Numbered from the stretch's first letter, positions 52,731 to 61,456 are shown. The stretch: 64,000 nt of DNA from DASRWT01 sp963748485 (GCA_963748485.1 CAVVJF010000009.1:744001-808000); one strand, 5' to 3'. Notes: generated by a model from the sequence alone, not told the origin. Program-made: numbers and translations.

Positions 52731-55163
52731 TCAGGCTCCTCGCACCTCGGCGCCGAAGCGGCGCGCCAGATCCGCGACCACGCGGGCATGCGCCTCGTTC
52801 ACCTCGGTGTCGGTGAGCGTCCGGTCGGGCGCCTGGTAGGTGAGGCTCCAGGCCACGCTGCGCTTCCCCGCCCCCACTTGATTGCCGCTGTACACGTCGA
52901 AGAGCGCGACGCGGACGAGCCAGGGCACCGACAGGCCGCGGATGGCGGACTCCACCTCCGCCACGGTCACGCCCTCCGGCATCACGAGGGCGAGGTCGCG
53001 CTGCACCGCGGGGAAGCGCGGCAGCGGGACGTACCGCCGGGTCGCGGAGGGCCGCGCGGCGAGTGCGGAGACCGCGACCTCGGCCACGAAGACCGGCGTG
53101 GGCAAATCGAAGACCTCTCGCACACCGTGCGCCACCTCGCCGAAGCGCGCGAGCTCCCGCCCGTCCAGCACGAGGCGCGCGGCGCGGCCCGGCTCGAGAT
53201 AGGCGGGCTCCGCGCCGGCCGCGAACGGCTGGGTTTCCGCGCCGGCCGCATCCGCGACGGCGAGGGCGAGCTCGGCCATGCCCTTGGCGTCGTAGACGTC
53301 CACGCGCTCGCGGCCGCCATACCACGCGCGCGGCGCGCGCAGCCCGGTGAGGGCGACGCCGAGCCAGAGCTCCTCGTGAACGGGGCGGTCGCCGTCCGAC
53401 TCTCGATGCGGGGCGAAGGTCACGCCCGTCTCGAACACCCGCACGTCCGGGCTCTGGCGGTGGACGTTGGTCGCGAGCACCTCGAGCAGCCCCGGAACCA
53501 GCGAGGGCCGCATCACGGAGCGCTCGGCCGACAGCGGATTCACGAGCGACACCAGGCGGGCGGGATCGTCCCAGCCCATGGCCTTGAGCCGCGCGGGATC
53601 GACGAAGGAGTACGTGACGCTCTCGGTGAGGCCGGCGTCGCTGAGCGCGCGCCCGATCGTGGCGGCGAGCGTCTGATCCACGGGGTACGTGATCGGCGTG
53701 ATCGCCCCCGCGGGAGCGAGGACCAACGGGATCTGGTCGTAGCCCCAGATGCGCACGATCTCCTCGACGAGGTCGTCCTCCTGGACGATGTCGCGGCGGA
53801 AGCTCGGTACGACCACCTGGAGCGCGGCGCCCGAGTCGTCTACCGCGAAGCCGAGCGCCTGGAGAATGCGGACGCATTCGGCGCGGGCGGGAGCGGCGCC
53901 GACCACGCGCTCGATGCGCTCCGGCCGGAGGGCGAGCCGCGAGTGCGGGCGTGGCGCCGGGTACACGTCGATCGCGCCGCGGGCCACCGTGCCGCCGCCG
54001 AGATCGGCCATGAGGAGGGCGGCGCGATCGAGCGCGGGGATGACGCCCTCGATGTCGCTCCCCCGTTCGAAGCGGTAGGCGGCGTCGGTGGCGAGACCTA
54101 GGGCGCGCGAGGTGCGGCGCACGGACGCGGGATTGAAGCAGGCGCTCTCGAGGAGCACGGTGGTGGTTCCCGCGCGCACCTCGGTGTCGGCCCCGCCCAT
54201 GACGCCGCCCACCGCCACCGGGCGCTCCGCGTCGCAGATCATCAGCATCTCGGACGTGAGCGTACGCTCGCGGCCGTCGAGAGTGGTGAGGCGCTCGCCC
54301 GGCCGGGCCCGGCGCACCACGATGCGGCCGCCCCCGAGGGTGGCGTGATCGAACGCGTGCAGGGGCTGGCCGAGCTCCCAGAGCACGTAGTTGGTCACGT
54401 CCACGACATTGTTGATGGGACGGAGGCCCACCGCGCGGAGCCGCTGCGCCAGCCACGGCGGCGAGGGCTTCACGGTGAGCCCCAGGATCACGCGCGCGGC
54501 GTAGCGAGGGCACAGGTCGGGGTCGGCGATCTCCACCGAGGCCAGGCTGGCCGCCTCGGCCTCCGCCTCCTTCACCGCGACCTGGGGAAACCGGAACGGC
54601 GCGCCCGTGACGGCGGCCACCTCGCGCGCCACGCCCACGATGGACAGCGCGTCCGGCCGGTTAGGCGTGATCTCGATCTCGAAGATGGTGTCGTCTAGCC
54701 CGAGATACGTGACGAGGTCCGTCCCGAGCGGCGCGTCCGCGGGCAGGGCGAGAATGCCCTCGTTGTCGTCGCCGATGCCGAGCTCGCGCTCGGAGCAGAG
54801 CATGCCCTCGGACACCACGCCGCGGATAGTGGTGACGGCAATGGTGCGGCCCCCGGGGAGGGTTGCCCCCGGCGGGGCCAGCGCGGTCCGGAGGCCGGGC
54901 GCCACGTTGGGGGCGCCGCAGATGACGGCGAGCTTCCGGTCGGGCAGCGCCACCCGGCACAGCCGGTTGACGTGGCCCGGTCGCGATTCGCCCAGCTCGC
55001 GCTCGATGGCCTCGATCTCGCCGACCACCACGTCCCCCAGGCCCTCGACCACCGGCGTCGCTCCCTCGACGGGGATGCCCGCGTTGGTCAGCCGATCGGC
55101 GAGCACGGCGGCGGGCAGATCGGTGTCGACGTACTCGCGGAGCCAGCGGTACGAGATCTTCAA
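52731..55163 (-). CDS. pheT: Phenylalanine-tRNA ligase beta subunit
   Basis: 810 aa, ATG 55163. Domain order: N-terminal M-K-I-S-Y-R-W-L-R-E-Y-V, EMAP-like tRNA-binding domain (39-150, with V-A-L-P-D-R-K-L-A-V-I-C-G-A-P-N), B3/B4 editing region, B5 domain, catalytic-like core (F-E-T-G-V-T-F-A-P) and C-terminal anticodon-binding FDX-ACB domain (F-P-A-V-Q-R-D-L-A-L-V). Full length. It pairs with PheS to make the alpha2-beta2 enzyme. It follows pheS by four bases. Confidence 0.95.
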   Translation of the reverse strand: MKISYRWLREYVDTDLPAAVLADRLTNAGIPVEGATPVVEGLGDVVVGEIEAIERELGESRPGHVNRLCRVALPDRKLAVICGAPNVAPGLRTALAPPGATLPGGRTIAVTTIRGVVSEGMLCSERELGIGDDNEGILALPADAPLGTDLVTYLGLDDTIFEIEITPNRPDALSIVGVAREVAAVTGAPFRFPQVAVKEAEAEAASLASVEIADPDLCPRYAARVILGLTVKPSPPWLAQRLRAVGLRPINNVVDVTNYVLWELGQPLHAFDHATLGGGRIVVRRARPGERLTTLDGRERTLTSEMLMICDAERPVAVGGVMGGADTEVRAGTTTVLLESACFNPASVRRTSRALGLATDAAYRFERGSDIEGVIPALDRAALLMADLGGGTVARGAIDVYPAPRPHSRLALRPERIERVVGAAPARAECVRILQALGFAVDDSGAALQVVVPSFRRDIVQEDDLVEEIVRIWGYDQIPLVLAPAGAITPITYPVDQTLAATIGRALSDAGLTESVTYSFVDPARLKAMGWDDPARLVSLVNPLSAERSVMRPSLVPGLLEVLATNVHRQSPDVRVFETGVTFAPHRESDGDRPVHEELWLGVALTGLRAPRAWYGGRERVDVYDAKGMAELALAVADAAGAETQPFAAGAEPAYLEPGRAARLVLDGRELARFGEVAHGVREVFDLPTPVFVAEVAVSALAARPSATRRYVPLPRFPAVQRDLALVMPEGVTVAEVESAIRGLSVPWLVRVALFDVYSGNQVGAGKRSVAWSLTYQAPDRTLTDTEVNEAHARVVADLARRFGAEVRGA

Positions 55164-55213
55164 CCCCTCATCCTCCCCCTCGCCCCGCTGATGAGAGGGC
55201 AGGGTGAGGGGCG
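55162..55213. repeat. REP-like palindrome at the pheS/pheT junction
   Basis: CCCCTCATCCTCCCCCTCGC ... GAGGGCAGGGTGAGGGG forms an imperfect palindrome. It supplies the extra C-terminal codons of pheS (A-P-H-P-A-L-S-S-A-G-R-G-G-G) after its natural-looking end. The same class of sequence occurs at 52141-52202. Confidence 0.55.
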
Positions 55214-56235
55214 AACTGCTGGAGAAAGCGCAGGTCGTTCTCGAAGAACAGGCGGATGTCGTCCACCTCGTACTTGAGGATGGCGATGCGCTCCACGCCC
55301 ATCCCGAAGGCCCAGCCGGTCACCTCCTCGGGATCGTAGCCCACGTTGCGCAGCACGTTGGGATGCACCATGCCCGAGCCGAGGATCTCGAGCCATCCCC
55401 CCTGCTTGCAGAACCGGCAGCCGTCGCCGCCGCACTTGAAGCACAGGACGTCGGCCTCCGCCGAGGGCTCGGTGAACGGGAAGAACGACGGGCGGAAGCG
55501 CAGCCGCGAGCGCGCGCCGAACATCTGCTTGGCGAAGAGCTCGAGGGTGGCCTTGAGATCCGCCATGGTGATGTGGCGGTCCACAGCGAGGCCCTCGACC
55601 TGGTGGAACATCGGCGAGTGGGTGGCGTCGGTGAGGTCGCGGCGGTAGACCCTGCCGGGCGAGATCGTGCGCACGGGCGGGCGACGGCCCAGCATGGTAC
55701 GGATCTGCACCGGCGAGGTATGCGTGCGGAGGAGCGCGCCGCCCGACAGGTGCAGGGTGTCCTGCATGTCACGCGCGGGATGATCGTCGGGAAAGTTCAG
55801 CGCGCTGAAGTTGTAGTAGTCGCTCTCGGCCTCCGGCCCCTCCGCCACCGAGAAGCCGAGCCCCGCGAAGACCTCGATGATCTCCTCGAGCACGAGCGTG
55901 AGGGGGTGCCGCGGGGCGGGCGCGGTGAAGCGGCCGGGCAGCGTGAGGTCCAGCCGGTCCGACTCGCGGGCGCGCCGCCGCTCCATGCCCGTGAGGGCCT
56001 CCACCCGCTCGGCGAGGGCCGCCTCCAGGGCCTGCTTGACCTCGTTGGCCTGCTGCCCCACCTTGGGCCGCTCCGTCGCGGGCAGCGAGCCCAGCGACCG
56101 GAGCAGCGCGGTGAGCTCGCCGGAGCGGCCGAGCACCCGGACGCGGAGTTGCTCGAGCTCGGACGTGGACCGGGCCCCGGCGATCTCCGCCAGGGCCCGA
56201 TCGTGGATCTCCTGGACCCGGTGGTCCCCAGCCAC
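55168..56235 (-). CDS. pheS: Phenylalanine-tRNA ligase alpha subunit
   Basis: 355 aa from GTG 56235, one base after the rplT stop region; the open frame extends further upstream. It has an N-terminal coiled coil, then the class II catalytic core with motif 2 (T-S-P-V-Q-I-R-T-M, F-H-Q-V-E-G-L-A-V-D) and motif 3 (G-W-A-F-G-M-G-V-E-R-I-A-I-L). A zinc-like cluster C-F-K-C-G-G-D-G-C-R-F-C is visible. The last ~14 residues come from a REP-like palindrome. Confidence 0.94.
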   Translation of the reverse strand: MAGDHRVQEIHDRALAEIAGARSTSELEQLRVRVLGRSGELTALLRSLGSLPATERPKVGQQANEVKQALEAALAERVEALTGMERRRARESDRLDLTLPGRFTAPAPRHPLTLVLEEIIEVFAGLGFSVAEGPEAESDYYNFSALNFPDDHPARDMQDTLHLSGGALLRTHTSPVQIRTMLGRRPPVRTISPGRVYRRDLTDATHSPMFHQVEGLAVDRHITMADLKATLELFAKQMFGARSRLRFRPSFFPFTEPSAEADVLCFKCGGDGCRFCKQGGWLEILGSGMVHPNVLRNVGYDPEEVTGWAFGMGVERIAILKYEVDDIRLFFENDLRFLQQFAPHPALSSAGRGGG

Positions 56236-56236
56236 G

Positions 56237-56596
56237 CTAGGCGCGGCCTGCCGCTCGCGCCGTCTCCGCCAGCTTGGCGAAGGCGGTGGGATCACTGACG
56301 GCGAGCTCGGCGAGGATCTTCCGATCGAGCAGGACTCCCGCCTTCTTGAGCCCGCTCATGAAGACCGAGTAGGACAGGCCGAGGGGACGGCACGCCGCGT
56401 TCACGCGTATGATCCAGAGGGCGCGCGCCCGCCGCTTCTTCTGCTTGCGTCCCTTGTAGGCGAAGGCGCCCGCGCGCAGCACCGTCTCCGCCGCCGTGCG
56501 GTAGAGACGCCGCCGCCCGCCCCAATAGCCCTTCGCCTGCTTGAGTACTTTCTTCCTGCGCTGGCGGGTCTTGGCCCCGCCCTTGGCCCGTGGCAT
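56237..56596 (-). CDS. rplT: 50S ribosomal protein L20
   Basis: 119 aa, ATG 56596. Basic N-terminus (M-P-R-A-K-G-G-A-K-T-R-Q-R-R-K-K) and core motif (W-I-I-R-V-N-A-A-C-R) are typical. It is in the infC-rpmI-rplT-pheS-pheT order. L20 often represses its own operon; no such site was identified here. Confidence 0.96.
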   Translation of the reverse strand: MPRAKGGAKTRQRRKKVLKQAKGYWGGRRRLYRTAAETVLRAGAFAYKGRKQKKRRARALWIIRVNAACRPLGLSYSVFMSGLKKAGVLLDRKILAELAVSDPTAFAKLAETARAAGRA

Positions 56597-56611
56597 CGTG
56601 TGGCTCCTCTC

Positions 56612-56809
56612 CTACAGGTAGGGTACGAGCGCCTTGAGGCGCGGATGGTCCGCGGGGCTGATGAGCGCGGGCTTGCTCAGCCGCCGCTTGCGCTTGGGAT
56701 TCTTGCCCTCGAGCTTGTGGCGCTTCCAGCCCCGGCGCCGCATGAGCTTGCCGGTGCCCGTCGCCTTCAGGCGCTTGCGGGCCGACTGCTTCGTCTTGAT
56801 CTTCGGCAT
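56612..56809 (-). CDS. rpmI: 50S ribosomal protein L35
   Basis: 65 aa, ATG 56809. Typical: P-K-I-K-T-K-Q-S-A-R-K-R-L-K-A-T-G-T-G-K and H-K-L-E-G-K-N-P-K-R-K-R-R-L. It lies between infC (10 bases) and rplT (15 bases). Confidence 0.96.
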   Translation of the reverse strand: MPKIKTKQSARKRLKATGTGKLMRRRGWKRHKLEGKNPKRKRRLSKPALISPADHPRLKALVPYL

Positions 56810-56819
56810 GATCGACTCC

Positions 56820-57335
56820 TCAGTGGGCTTTCGGCGAGAGGATCATGCTCAGCATGCGACCCTCCATCCGCGGGTGGCTCTCCACCACCGCCAGGTCCGA
56901 CATCAATTCCTGCATCTTGTTGAGCATCTTCCAGCCGAGCTCGGTATGCGCCATCTCACGTCCCTTGAACCGCACGGTGACCTTGGCCTTGTTGCCTTCC
57001 TCGATGAAGCGGCGCACGTGCTTGGCCTTGAAGTCGAAGTCGTGCGTGTCCGTCTTGGGACCGAGCTTGACCTCTTTCACGAGAATCGTCGTCTGCTTCT
57101 TCCGCGCTTCCTTCTGCCGCCGCGCCTGCGTGTATTTGTACTTGCCGAAGTCCATGATCCGGCATACCGGCGGCACCGCCTCCGCCGCCACTTCCACTAG
57201 ATCCATTTCCTTCTGCTTCGCCAGCTCCAGGGCCTGGGCGATGGGGAGGATGCCCAGCTGCTCCCCGATGTCGCTCACCACCCGCACCTCCCGGACTCGA
57301 ATCCCTTCGTTGATGCGAATGTCTTTAGGCTGTAT
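56820..57335 (-). CDS. infC: Translation initiation factor IF-3, apparent AUA start
   Basis: 171 aa if started at ATA 57335. Both domains are present: N-domain (I-N-E-G-I-R-V-R-E-V-R-V-V-S-D, A-L-E-L-A-K-Q-K-E-M-D-L-V-E-V-A) and C-domain (V-K-E-V-K-L-G-P-K-T-D-T-H-D-F, V-T-V-R-F-K-G-R-E-M-A-H). The N-terminal I-N-E-G-I-R is lost if the first ATG/GTG (57287) is used. An AAGGAG lies seven bases before ATA 57335, and a second rare codon, ATT 57323, is too far. Rare infC start codons allow IF-3 to limit its own translation. Confidence 0.9.
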   Translation of the reverse strand: MQPKDIRINEGIRVREVRVVSDIGEQLGILPIAQALELAKQKEMDLVEVAAEAVPPVCRIMDFGKYKYTQARRQKEARKKQTTILVKEVKLGPKTDTHDFDFKAKHVRRFIEEGNKAKVTVRFKGREMAHTELGWKMLNKMQELMSDLAVVESHPRMEGRMLSMILSPKAH

Positions 57336-57360
57336 CGCGCGGCTCCTTGGTGTGGACGGC

Positions 57361-59157
57361 TCAGGCCGAGCGGCCCACGGTGAGGGTGGCGGACCGGCTG
57401 GCGATCTCGGAGAGGAGATCGCTCACGATACGCTCGACGGGCAACACGAGCGATTCGTCGCTGCCGCGCCGGCGCAGGCTCGCCGTCCCCTGCTGCGCCT
57501 CGCGCTCTCCGACGACCAGCGTGTAGGGCACCTTGCGGACCTGGGCGTCCCGGATGCGGTAGCCCAGCTTTTCGTTGCGGTCGTCCCGCTCCACCCGGAT
57601 GCGCGCGTCGCGGAGCTGCCGCTCCACCGCGCGCCCGTACTCCGCGTGCTTTTTGCTGATGGGGAGCACCCGGGCCTGCACGGGCGCGAGCCACGTGGGG
57701 AAGGCGCCCGCGAAGTGCTCGGTGATGATTCCGATGAAGCGCTCGAATGAGCCGAAGATGGCCCGGTGGATCGCCATCGGCCGCTTGGCGGCGCCGTCCG
57801 CGTCGATGTACGTGAGGTCGAACTGCTCGGGCAGCATCGTGAGGTCGAGCTGGATCGTGGCGATCTGCCAGTCCCGCCCGAGGGCGTCCGCGACGTGGAT
57901 GTCGATCTTCGGGCCGTAGAAGGCGCCGTCCCCCGCCTTCTCGTCGTAGGCGAGCCCGTTGGCGCGGAGCGCCTCGTGCAAGCCGTGCTCGGCGGCGTTC
58001 CACTGCTCGAGCGTGCCGAGATACTCCGCCGGCCGCGTGCCGAGCTTGTACGACGGCTCGAGGTTGAAGAGCTTGTAGAACTCGCGCACCAGGCCCAGCA
58101 CGCCGGTGATCTCGTCCTGCACCTGATCGGGCCGGCAGTAGATATGGGCGTCGTCCATCGTGATCTGGCGCACGCGGAACAGGCCGGTCAGGGTGCCCGA
58201 CCGCTCGTTGCGGTGGAGCCGGCCGATCTCGGCGATGCGCAGCGGCAGGTCGCGGTAGGAGCGCAGCGCATGACGATAGATGAACGTCGACTCGGGGCAG
58301 TTCATCGGCTTCAGGCCGAACATCTGCTCCTCGACGTCGAGCTTGAACATGTTGTCGGCGTAGTGGACCCAGTGCCCCGACTGCTCCCAGAGCTTCTTGT
58401 TCACCAGGATCGGCGTCGACGTCTCGAGATACCCGGCGGCGTCGTGCATCTCGCGCCAGAACGCCTCGAGCTGACGGAAGAGCATCATGCCGTTGGGCAG
58501 CCAGAACGGCGCCCCCGGCGACACGTCGTGGAAGACGAAGAGGTCGAGCTCGCGCCCCAGCTTGCGATGGTCGCGCTTCTTCGCCTCTTCCAGCCGCCAG
58601 AGATGCTTGTCGAGCTCCTCCTGGGTGAGCCAGGCCGTCCCGTAGATGCGCTGGAGCATGGGGTTCTTCTCGTCCCCGCGCCAGTACGCCCCCGACGACG
58701 ACAGGAGCTTGAAGACCTTGATCGCGCCCGTGGAGGCCACATGGGGCCCGCGGCAGAGGTCGAGGAAGTCGCCCTGCTTGTAGACGGAGACCGTCGGCAC
58801 GTCGAGGCCGCGCAGGATCTCCACCTTGAAGGGCTCGCTCTGCTCCTCGAACCAGCGAATGGCCCGCTCGCGCGGCCAGTCTTCTCGGATGAAGGGCAGG
58901 TCTTTCTTCACGATCTCGCGCATCCGCGTCTCGATCTTCTCGAGATCCTCGGGGGTGAAGGGCGTGGCCCGCGCGAAGTCATAGTAGAAGCCGTCCTCGA
59001 TGGCGGGGCCGATGGCCACGCGCACGTCGGGGAAGAGCTGCTTCACCGCCTGGGCCATCACGTGGGAGGTCGAGTGACGGAGCGTGGGCAGGGGCTCGGG
59101 GATGCAGTCGAACTCCCCGGCCAGCTTCAGATGTCGATCTTCCTCGGACTCGCCCAT
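57361..59157 (-). CDS. thrS: Threonine-tRNA ligase without TGS domain
   Basis: 598 aa, ATG 59157 with GAGGAG. The usual N-terminal TGS domain (~60 aa) is missing: only ~25 residues precede the editing domain start L-R-H-S-T-S-H-V-M-A-Q-A-V. The editing site includes H-S-T-S-H and C-R-G-P-H. The catalytic core has M-N-C-P-E-S (zinc Cys), G-L-F-R-V-R-Q-I-T-M-D-D-A-H and motif 3 (H-R-A-I-F-G-S-F-E-R), followed by the anticodon domain (V-Q-A-R-V-L-P-I-S). It is first in the thrS-infC-rpmI-rplT-pheST series. A hairpin terminator lies ~30 bases upstream. Confidence 0.94.
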   Translation of the reverse strand: MGESEEDRHLKLAGEFDCIPEPLPTLRHSTSHVMAQAVKQLFPDVRVAIGPAIEDGFYYDFARATPFTPEDLEKIETRMREIVKKDLPFIREDWPRERAIRWFEEQSEPFKVEILRGLDVPTVSVYKQGDFLDLCRGPHVASTGAIKVFKLLSSSGAYWRGDEKNPMLQRIYGTAWLTQEELDKHLWRLEEAKKRDHRKLGRELDLFVFHDVSPGAPFWLPNGMMLFRQLEAFWREMHDAAGYLETSTPILVNKKLWEQSGHWVHYADNMFKLDVEEQMFGLKPMNCPESTFIYRHALRSYRDLPLRIAEIGRLHRNERSGTLTGLFRVRQITMDDAHIYCRPDQVQDEITGVLGLVREFYKLFNLEPSYKLGTRPAEYLGTLEQWNAAEHGLHEALRANGLAYDEKAGDGAFYGPKIDIHVADALGRDWQIATIQLDLTMLPEQFDLTYIDADGAAKRPMAIHRAIFGSFERFIGIITEHFAGAFPTWLAPVQARVLPISKKHAEYGRAVERQLRDARIRVERDDRNEKLGYRIRDAQVRKVPYTLVVGEREAQQGTASLRRRGSDESLVLPVERIVSDLLSEIASRSATLTVGRSA

Positions 59158-59187
59158 CGACTCCTCAAGGTCGGTTCGGTGCTGTAG

Positions 59188-59226
59188 AACAAAAAAGCAT
59201 CACAGGGACCGCGCCCGGTGATGCTC
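59188..59226 (-). terminator. Hairpin terminator in the thrS leader
   Basis: Minus strand: AGCATCAC, loop CGGGCGCGGTCCCT, GTGATGCT, then TTTTTTG. Only ~30 bases separate it from the thrS start, so thrS must be transcribed through it or from a start between; it may end the tRNA-Val transcript or act as an attenuator. Confidence 0.65.
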
Positions 59227-59291
59227 GCTCCCGCTCTCCTCGCGCGCTCTGCTCCGGCTCGGATGGGCACTCCTGGGCCAACGAGATCGAG

Positions 59292-59366
59292 TGGTAGGCT
59301 CGGGCGGTTTCGAACCGCCGACCTCTACCGTGTCAAGGTAGCGCTCTCCCACTGAGCTACGAGCCT
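59292..59366 (-). tRNA. tRNA-Val (GAC)
   Basis: 75 nt with encoded CCA. Acceptor AGGCTCG/CGAGCCT, D-arm GCTCAGTGGGAGAGC, anticodon stem CTACC/GGTAG with loop TTGACAC (GAC), T-arm with GGTTCGAAACC. It is upstream of thrS on the same strand. Confidence 0.95.
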
Positions 59367-59432
59367 GCCTCACCCTCCAAAAAGTATTGCCATGCTACAG
59401 GATACGCGACACCCCTGTCAATCGGCCCGGGC

Positions 59433-60407
59433 CTACCGAGTGAACTGCTTGACGAGGGAGTTCTCGATGATGTGGTAGACGAAATTGCCGTTGATGGCGA
59501 GGACCTGCTTGGCGATGTTGTCCGGCACCGGCGGAAAGGGCTGGGCGAGCTTGAGCGCGTTCACCGCGTACTCGTCCAGGATCCTTTCCCCCGAGGAGCG
59601 GCGCACCTCCACGTAGGCGAGGCGGCCGTCCTTGGCGATGTGGAACTCGATGAGGAGGGCCCCCCCGATCCCGCGATCGCCCGCCTCGCGGGGATAGGTC
59701 CAATTGGCCTGGATCCGCTCGCGGAGCACCTTGAAATAGTCCTGGTACTTCGGATCGGGCGTGTCGAGCGGGATGGGCTGGCCCTCGACGCCTCCGCGCC
59801 CGCCCTGCAATCCCCCGCCCGGCGGCCGCCGTAGCATGGCGGCGGGCAGATCGATGCCGCCGCTGCTCCGGGCCGTCATCGGTCCCGGGGCCTCGGGCAC
59901 GGACGGGCTCGGTGGGGTCGCCGGTTGGGCGCTCTCGGTCTCACGCGACGTGGCCGCGGGCGACGGCGCAGGCGTGGGCTGCGGGGCCGGCGTCGCCTGC
60001 GGCGCTGGGGCGGGAGCGGGTTCGGGGGCCTTCGGCGCGGGGGGCTCCGGGGCCTTGGCCACCTGCGGGGGCGCGGGCTTCGGCGGGGCAGGCGCCGGGG
60101 GCGCCGGCCGCGGGGCCTCGGCCACGCGCACCTTCGCCTCGGCCTTGGGCGCCGCCTCGCGGGCGGGTGGGGGCGAGGGGGGCTGCGAGGGATTGCCGAG
60201 GGCAGCCTTCTCCTCGGGCTTGTCGGGGGCGATGTCGACGAACAGCGGCTCGCCCTTCTTGGCGTGCTGCTGGGGCGCCCAGAGCCCGCCGAAGAGCGCC
60301 AAGGCGGCCAGGAGCACATGTAGCAGCACCGAGCACACGCCGGCAATGATGAACGCACGCCGCGTGCGTATCCTTCGGACGCGGTCCCCTGGTCGCCAAC
60401 CCCGCAT
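59433..60407 (-). CDS. TonB-like energy transducer
   Basis: 324 aa from ATG 60407. It has one N-terminal helix (A-F-I-I-A-G-V-C-S-V-L-L-H-V-L-L-A-A-L), a long Pro/Ala/Lys-rich periplasmic spacer (about 65-180), and a C-terminal TonB-type domain (I-Q-A-N-W-T-Y-P-R-E-A-G, G-A-L-L-I-E-F-H-I-A-K-D-G-R, V-R-R-S-S-G-E-R-I-L-D-E-Y-A-V). It transmits proton-motive force to outer-membrane receptors or acts as a TolA-like bridge. It implies a diderm envelope. Open frame upstream of the ATG is not coding. Confidence 0.85.
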   Translation of the reverse strand: MRGWRPGDRVRRIRTRRAFIIAGVCSVLLHVLLAALALFGGLWAPQQHAKKGEPLFVDIAPDKPEEKAALGNPSQPPSPPPAREAAPKAEAKVRVAEAPRPAPPAPAPPKPAPPQVAKAPEPPAPKAPEPAPAPAPQATPAPQPTPAPSPAATSRETESAQPATPPSPSVPEAPGPMTARSSGGIDLPAAMLRRPPGGGLQGGRGGVEGQPIPLDTPDPKYQDYFKVLRERIQANWTYPREAGDRGIGGALLIEFHIAKDGRLAYVEVRRSSGERILDEYAVNALKLAQPFPPVPDNIAKQVLAINGNFVYHIIENSLVKQFTR

Positions 60408-60439
60408 GACGCTTTGATTATGCCATGCCGACCTGCCGA

Positions 60440-61456
60440 TCAGAGGCTGCGGCCCACCGCCTCCGCCACCGGCCGGAGCTCGCGCATGAGCTGGGCGAAC
60501 TTGGACGGCTTGAGCGATTGCGGCCCGTCGGACAGGGCCTCCTCCGGCCGCGGGTGCACCTCGATGATGAGGCCGTCCGCCCCACACGCCACCGCCCCCT
60601 TGGCCATGGGCGCGACCAAGTCCCAGTGGCCGGTGCCGTGTGAGGGATCCACGACCACCGGCAGGTGGGTGAGCTTCTTGAGCACGGGCACGGCGTTGAG
60701 GTCGAGGGTGAAGCGCGTGGAGGTCTCGAAGGTGCGGATCCCGCGCTCGCAGAGGATGACGTTCGGATTCCCCGCGGCCAGGATGTACTCCGCCGAGAGC
60801 AGGAACTCCTGGATGCTGGTGGCCATGCCGCGCTTGAGCAGCACCGGCTTGCCCACCTCGCCCACCCGGCGCAACAGGGTGAAGTTCTGGATGTTGCGGG
60901 CGCCGACCTGCAGGATGTCCGAGTACTCGGCGACCAGCTCGGCGCTCTCCGTCTCGAGCACCTCCGTCACCACCGGCAGCCCCGTACGCTTGCGCGCTTC
61001 CGCGAGGTACTTGAGCCCCTCCTCCTTGAGCCCCTGGAAGGCGTACGGCGAGGTGCGTGGCTTGTAGGCGCCGCCGCGCAGGATGCGCGCGCCCGCCGCC
61101 TTCACCGCATCCGCCACCTCGAGCACCTGCCCCTCCGATTCCACCGAGCACGGCCCCGCCATCACCACGATCGGCGTGGCGCCGATCACCACCTCGTTCA
61201 CCCGGACCTCGCTCGCCTCCTGCCGGATTTCGCGGCTCGCAAGCTTGTAGGGCTGCTGAATGGGCACCACCGACTCGACGGTCTCCATCGCCTCGAGGAT
61301 GCGTAAGTCCGCCTTCCCCCGCTCCTCGCCCACCGCCCCGATGACGGTCTTGAACTCACCCCGGATGGTATGCGGCCGGTACCCCAGCTCCTCGATGCGG
61401 CGACAGACTTCGTCGACCTGCGCGTCCGAGATCCCCGACTTGAGCACGATGATCAT
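60440..61456 (-). CDS. aroF: 3-deoxy-7-phosphoheptulonate synthase (DAHP synthase, AroF-like type Ibeta)
   Basis: 338 aa from ATG 61456 (GGAGGG six bases upstream); ATG 61468 is weaker. Condenses PEP with erythrose-4-phosphate, first step of aromatic synthesis. It has an N-terminal ferredoxin-like regulatory domain (M-I-I-V-L-K-S-G, about 1-70) and then a TIM barrel: V-V-M-A-G-P-C-S-V-E-S, R-G-G-A-Y-K-P-R-T-S-P-Y-A-F-Q-G, L-L-K-R-G-M-A-T-S, L-C-E-R-G-I-R-T-F-E-T and V-V-D-P-S-H-G-T-G. The N-terminal domain lets aromatic end products inhibit it. Expression is likely controlled by the leader at 61494-61725. Confidence 0.96.
   Translation of the reverse strand: MIIVLKSGISDAQVDEVCRRIEELGYRPHTIRGEFKTVIGAVGEERGKADLRILEAMETVESVVPIQQPYKLASREIRQEASEVRVNEVVIGATPIVVMAGPCSVESEGQVLEVADAVKAAGARILRGGAYKPRTSPYAFQGLKEEGLKYLAEARKRTGLPVVTEVLETESAELVAEYSDILQVGARNIQNFTLLRRVGEVGKPVLLKRGMATSIQEFLLSAEYILAAGNPNVILCERGIRTFETSTRFTLDLNAVPVLKKLTHLPVVVDPSHGTGHWDLVAPMAKGAVACGADGLIIEVHPRPEEALSDGPQSLKPSKFAQLMRELRPVAEAVGRSL

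Noticed and set aside
57766..59187. Long + strand open frame of 473 codons opposite thrS
   Set aside because: It is an antisense shadow caused by high GC; thrS has all family motifs on the other strand.
59196..59226. T-box-like string (GGGACCGCG) near thrS
   Set aside because: It is on the + strand, opposite to thrS, and there is no room for a stem I with a specifier loop between tRNA-Val and the hairpin.
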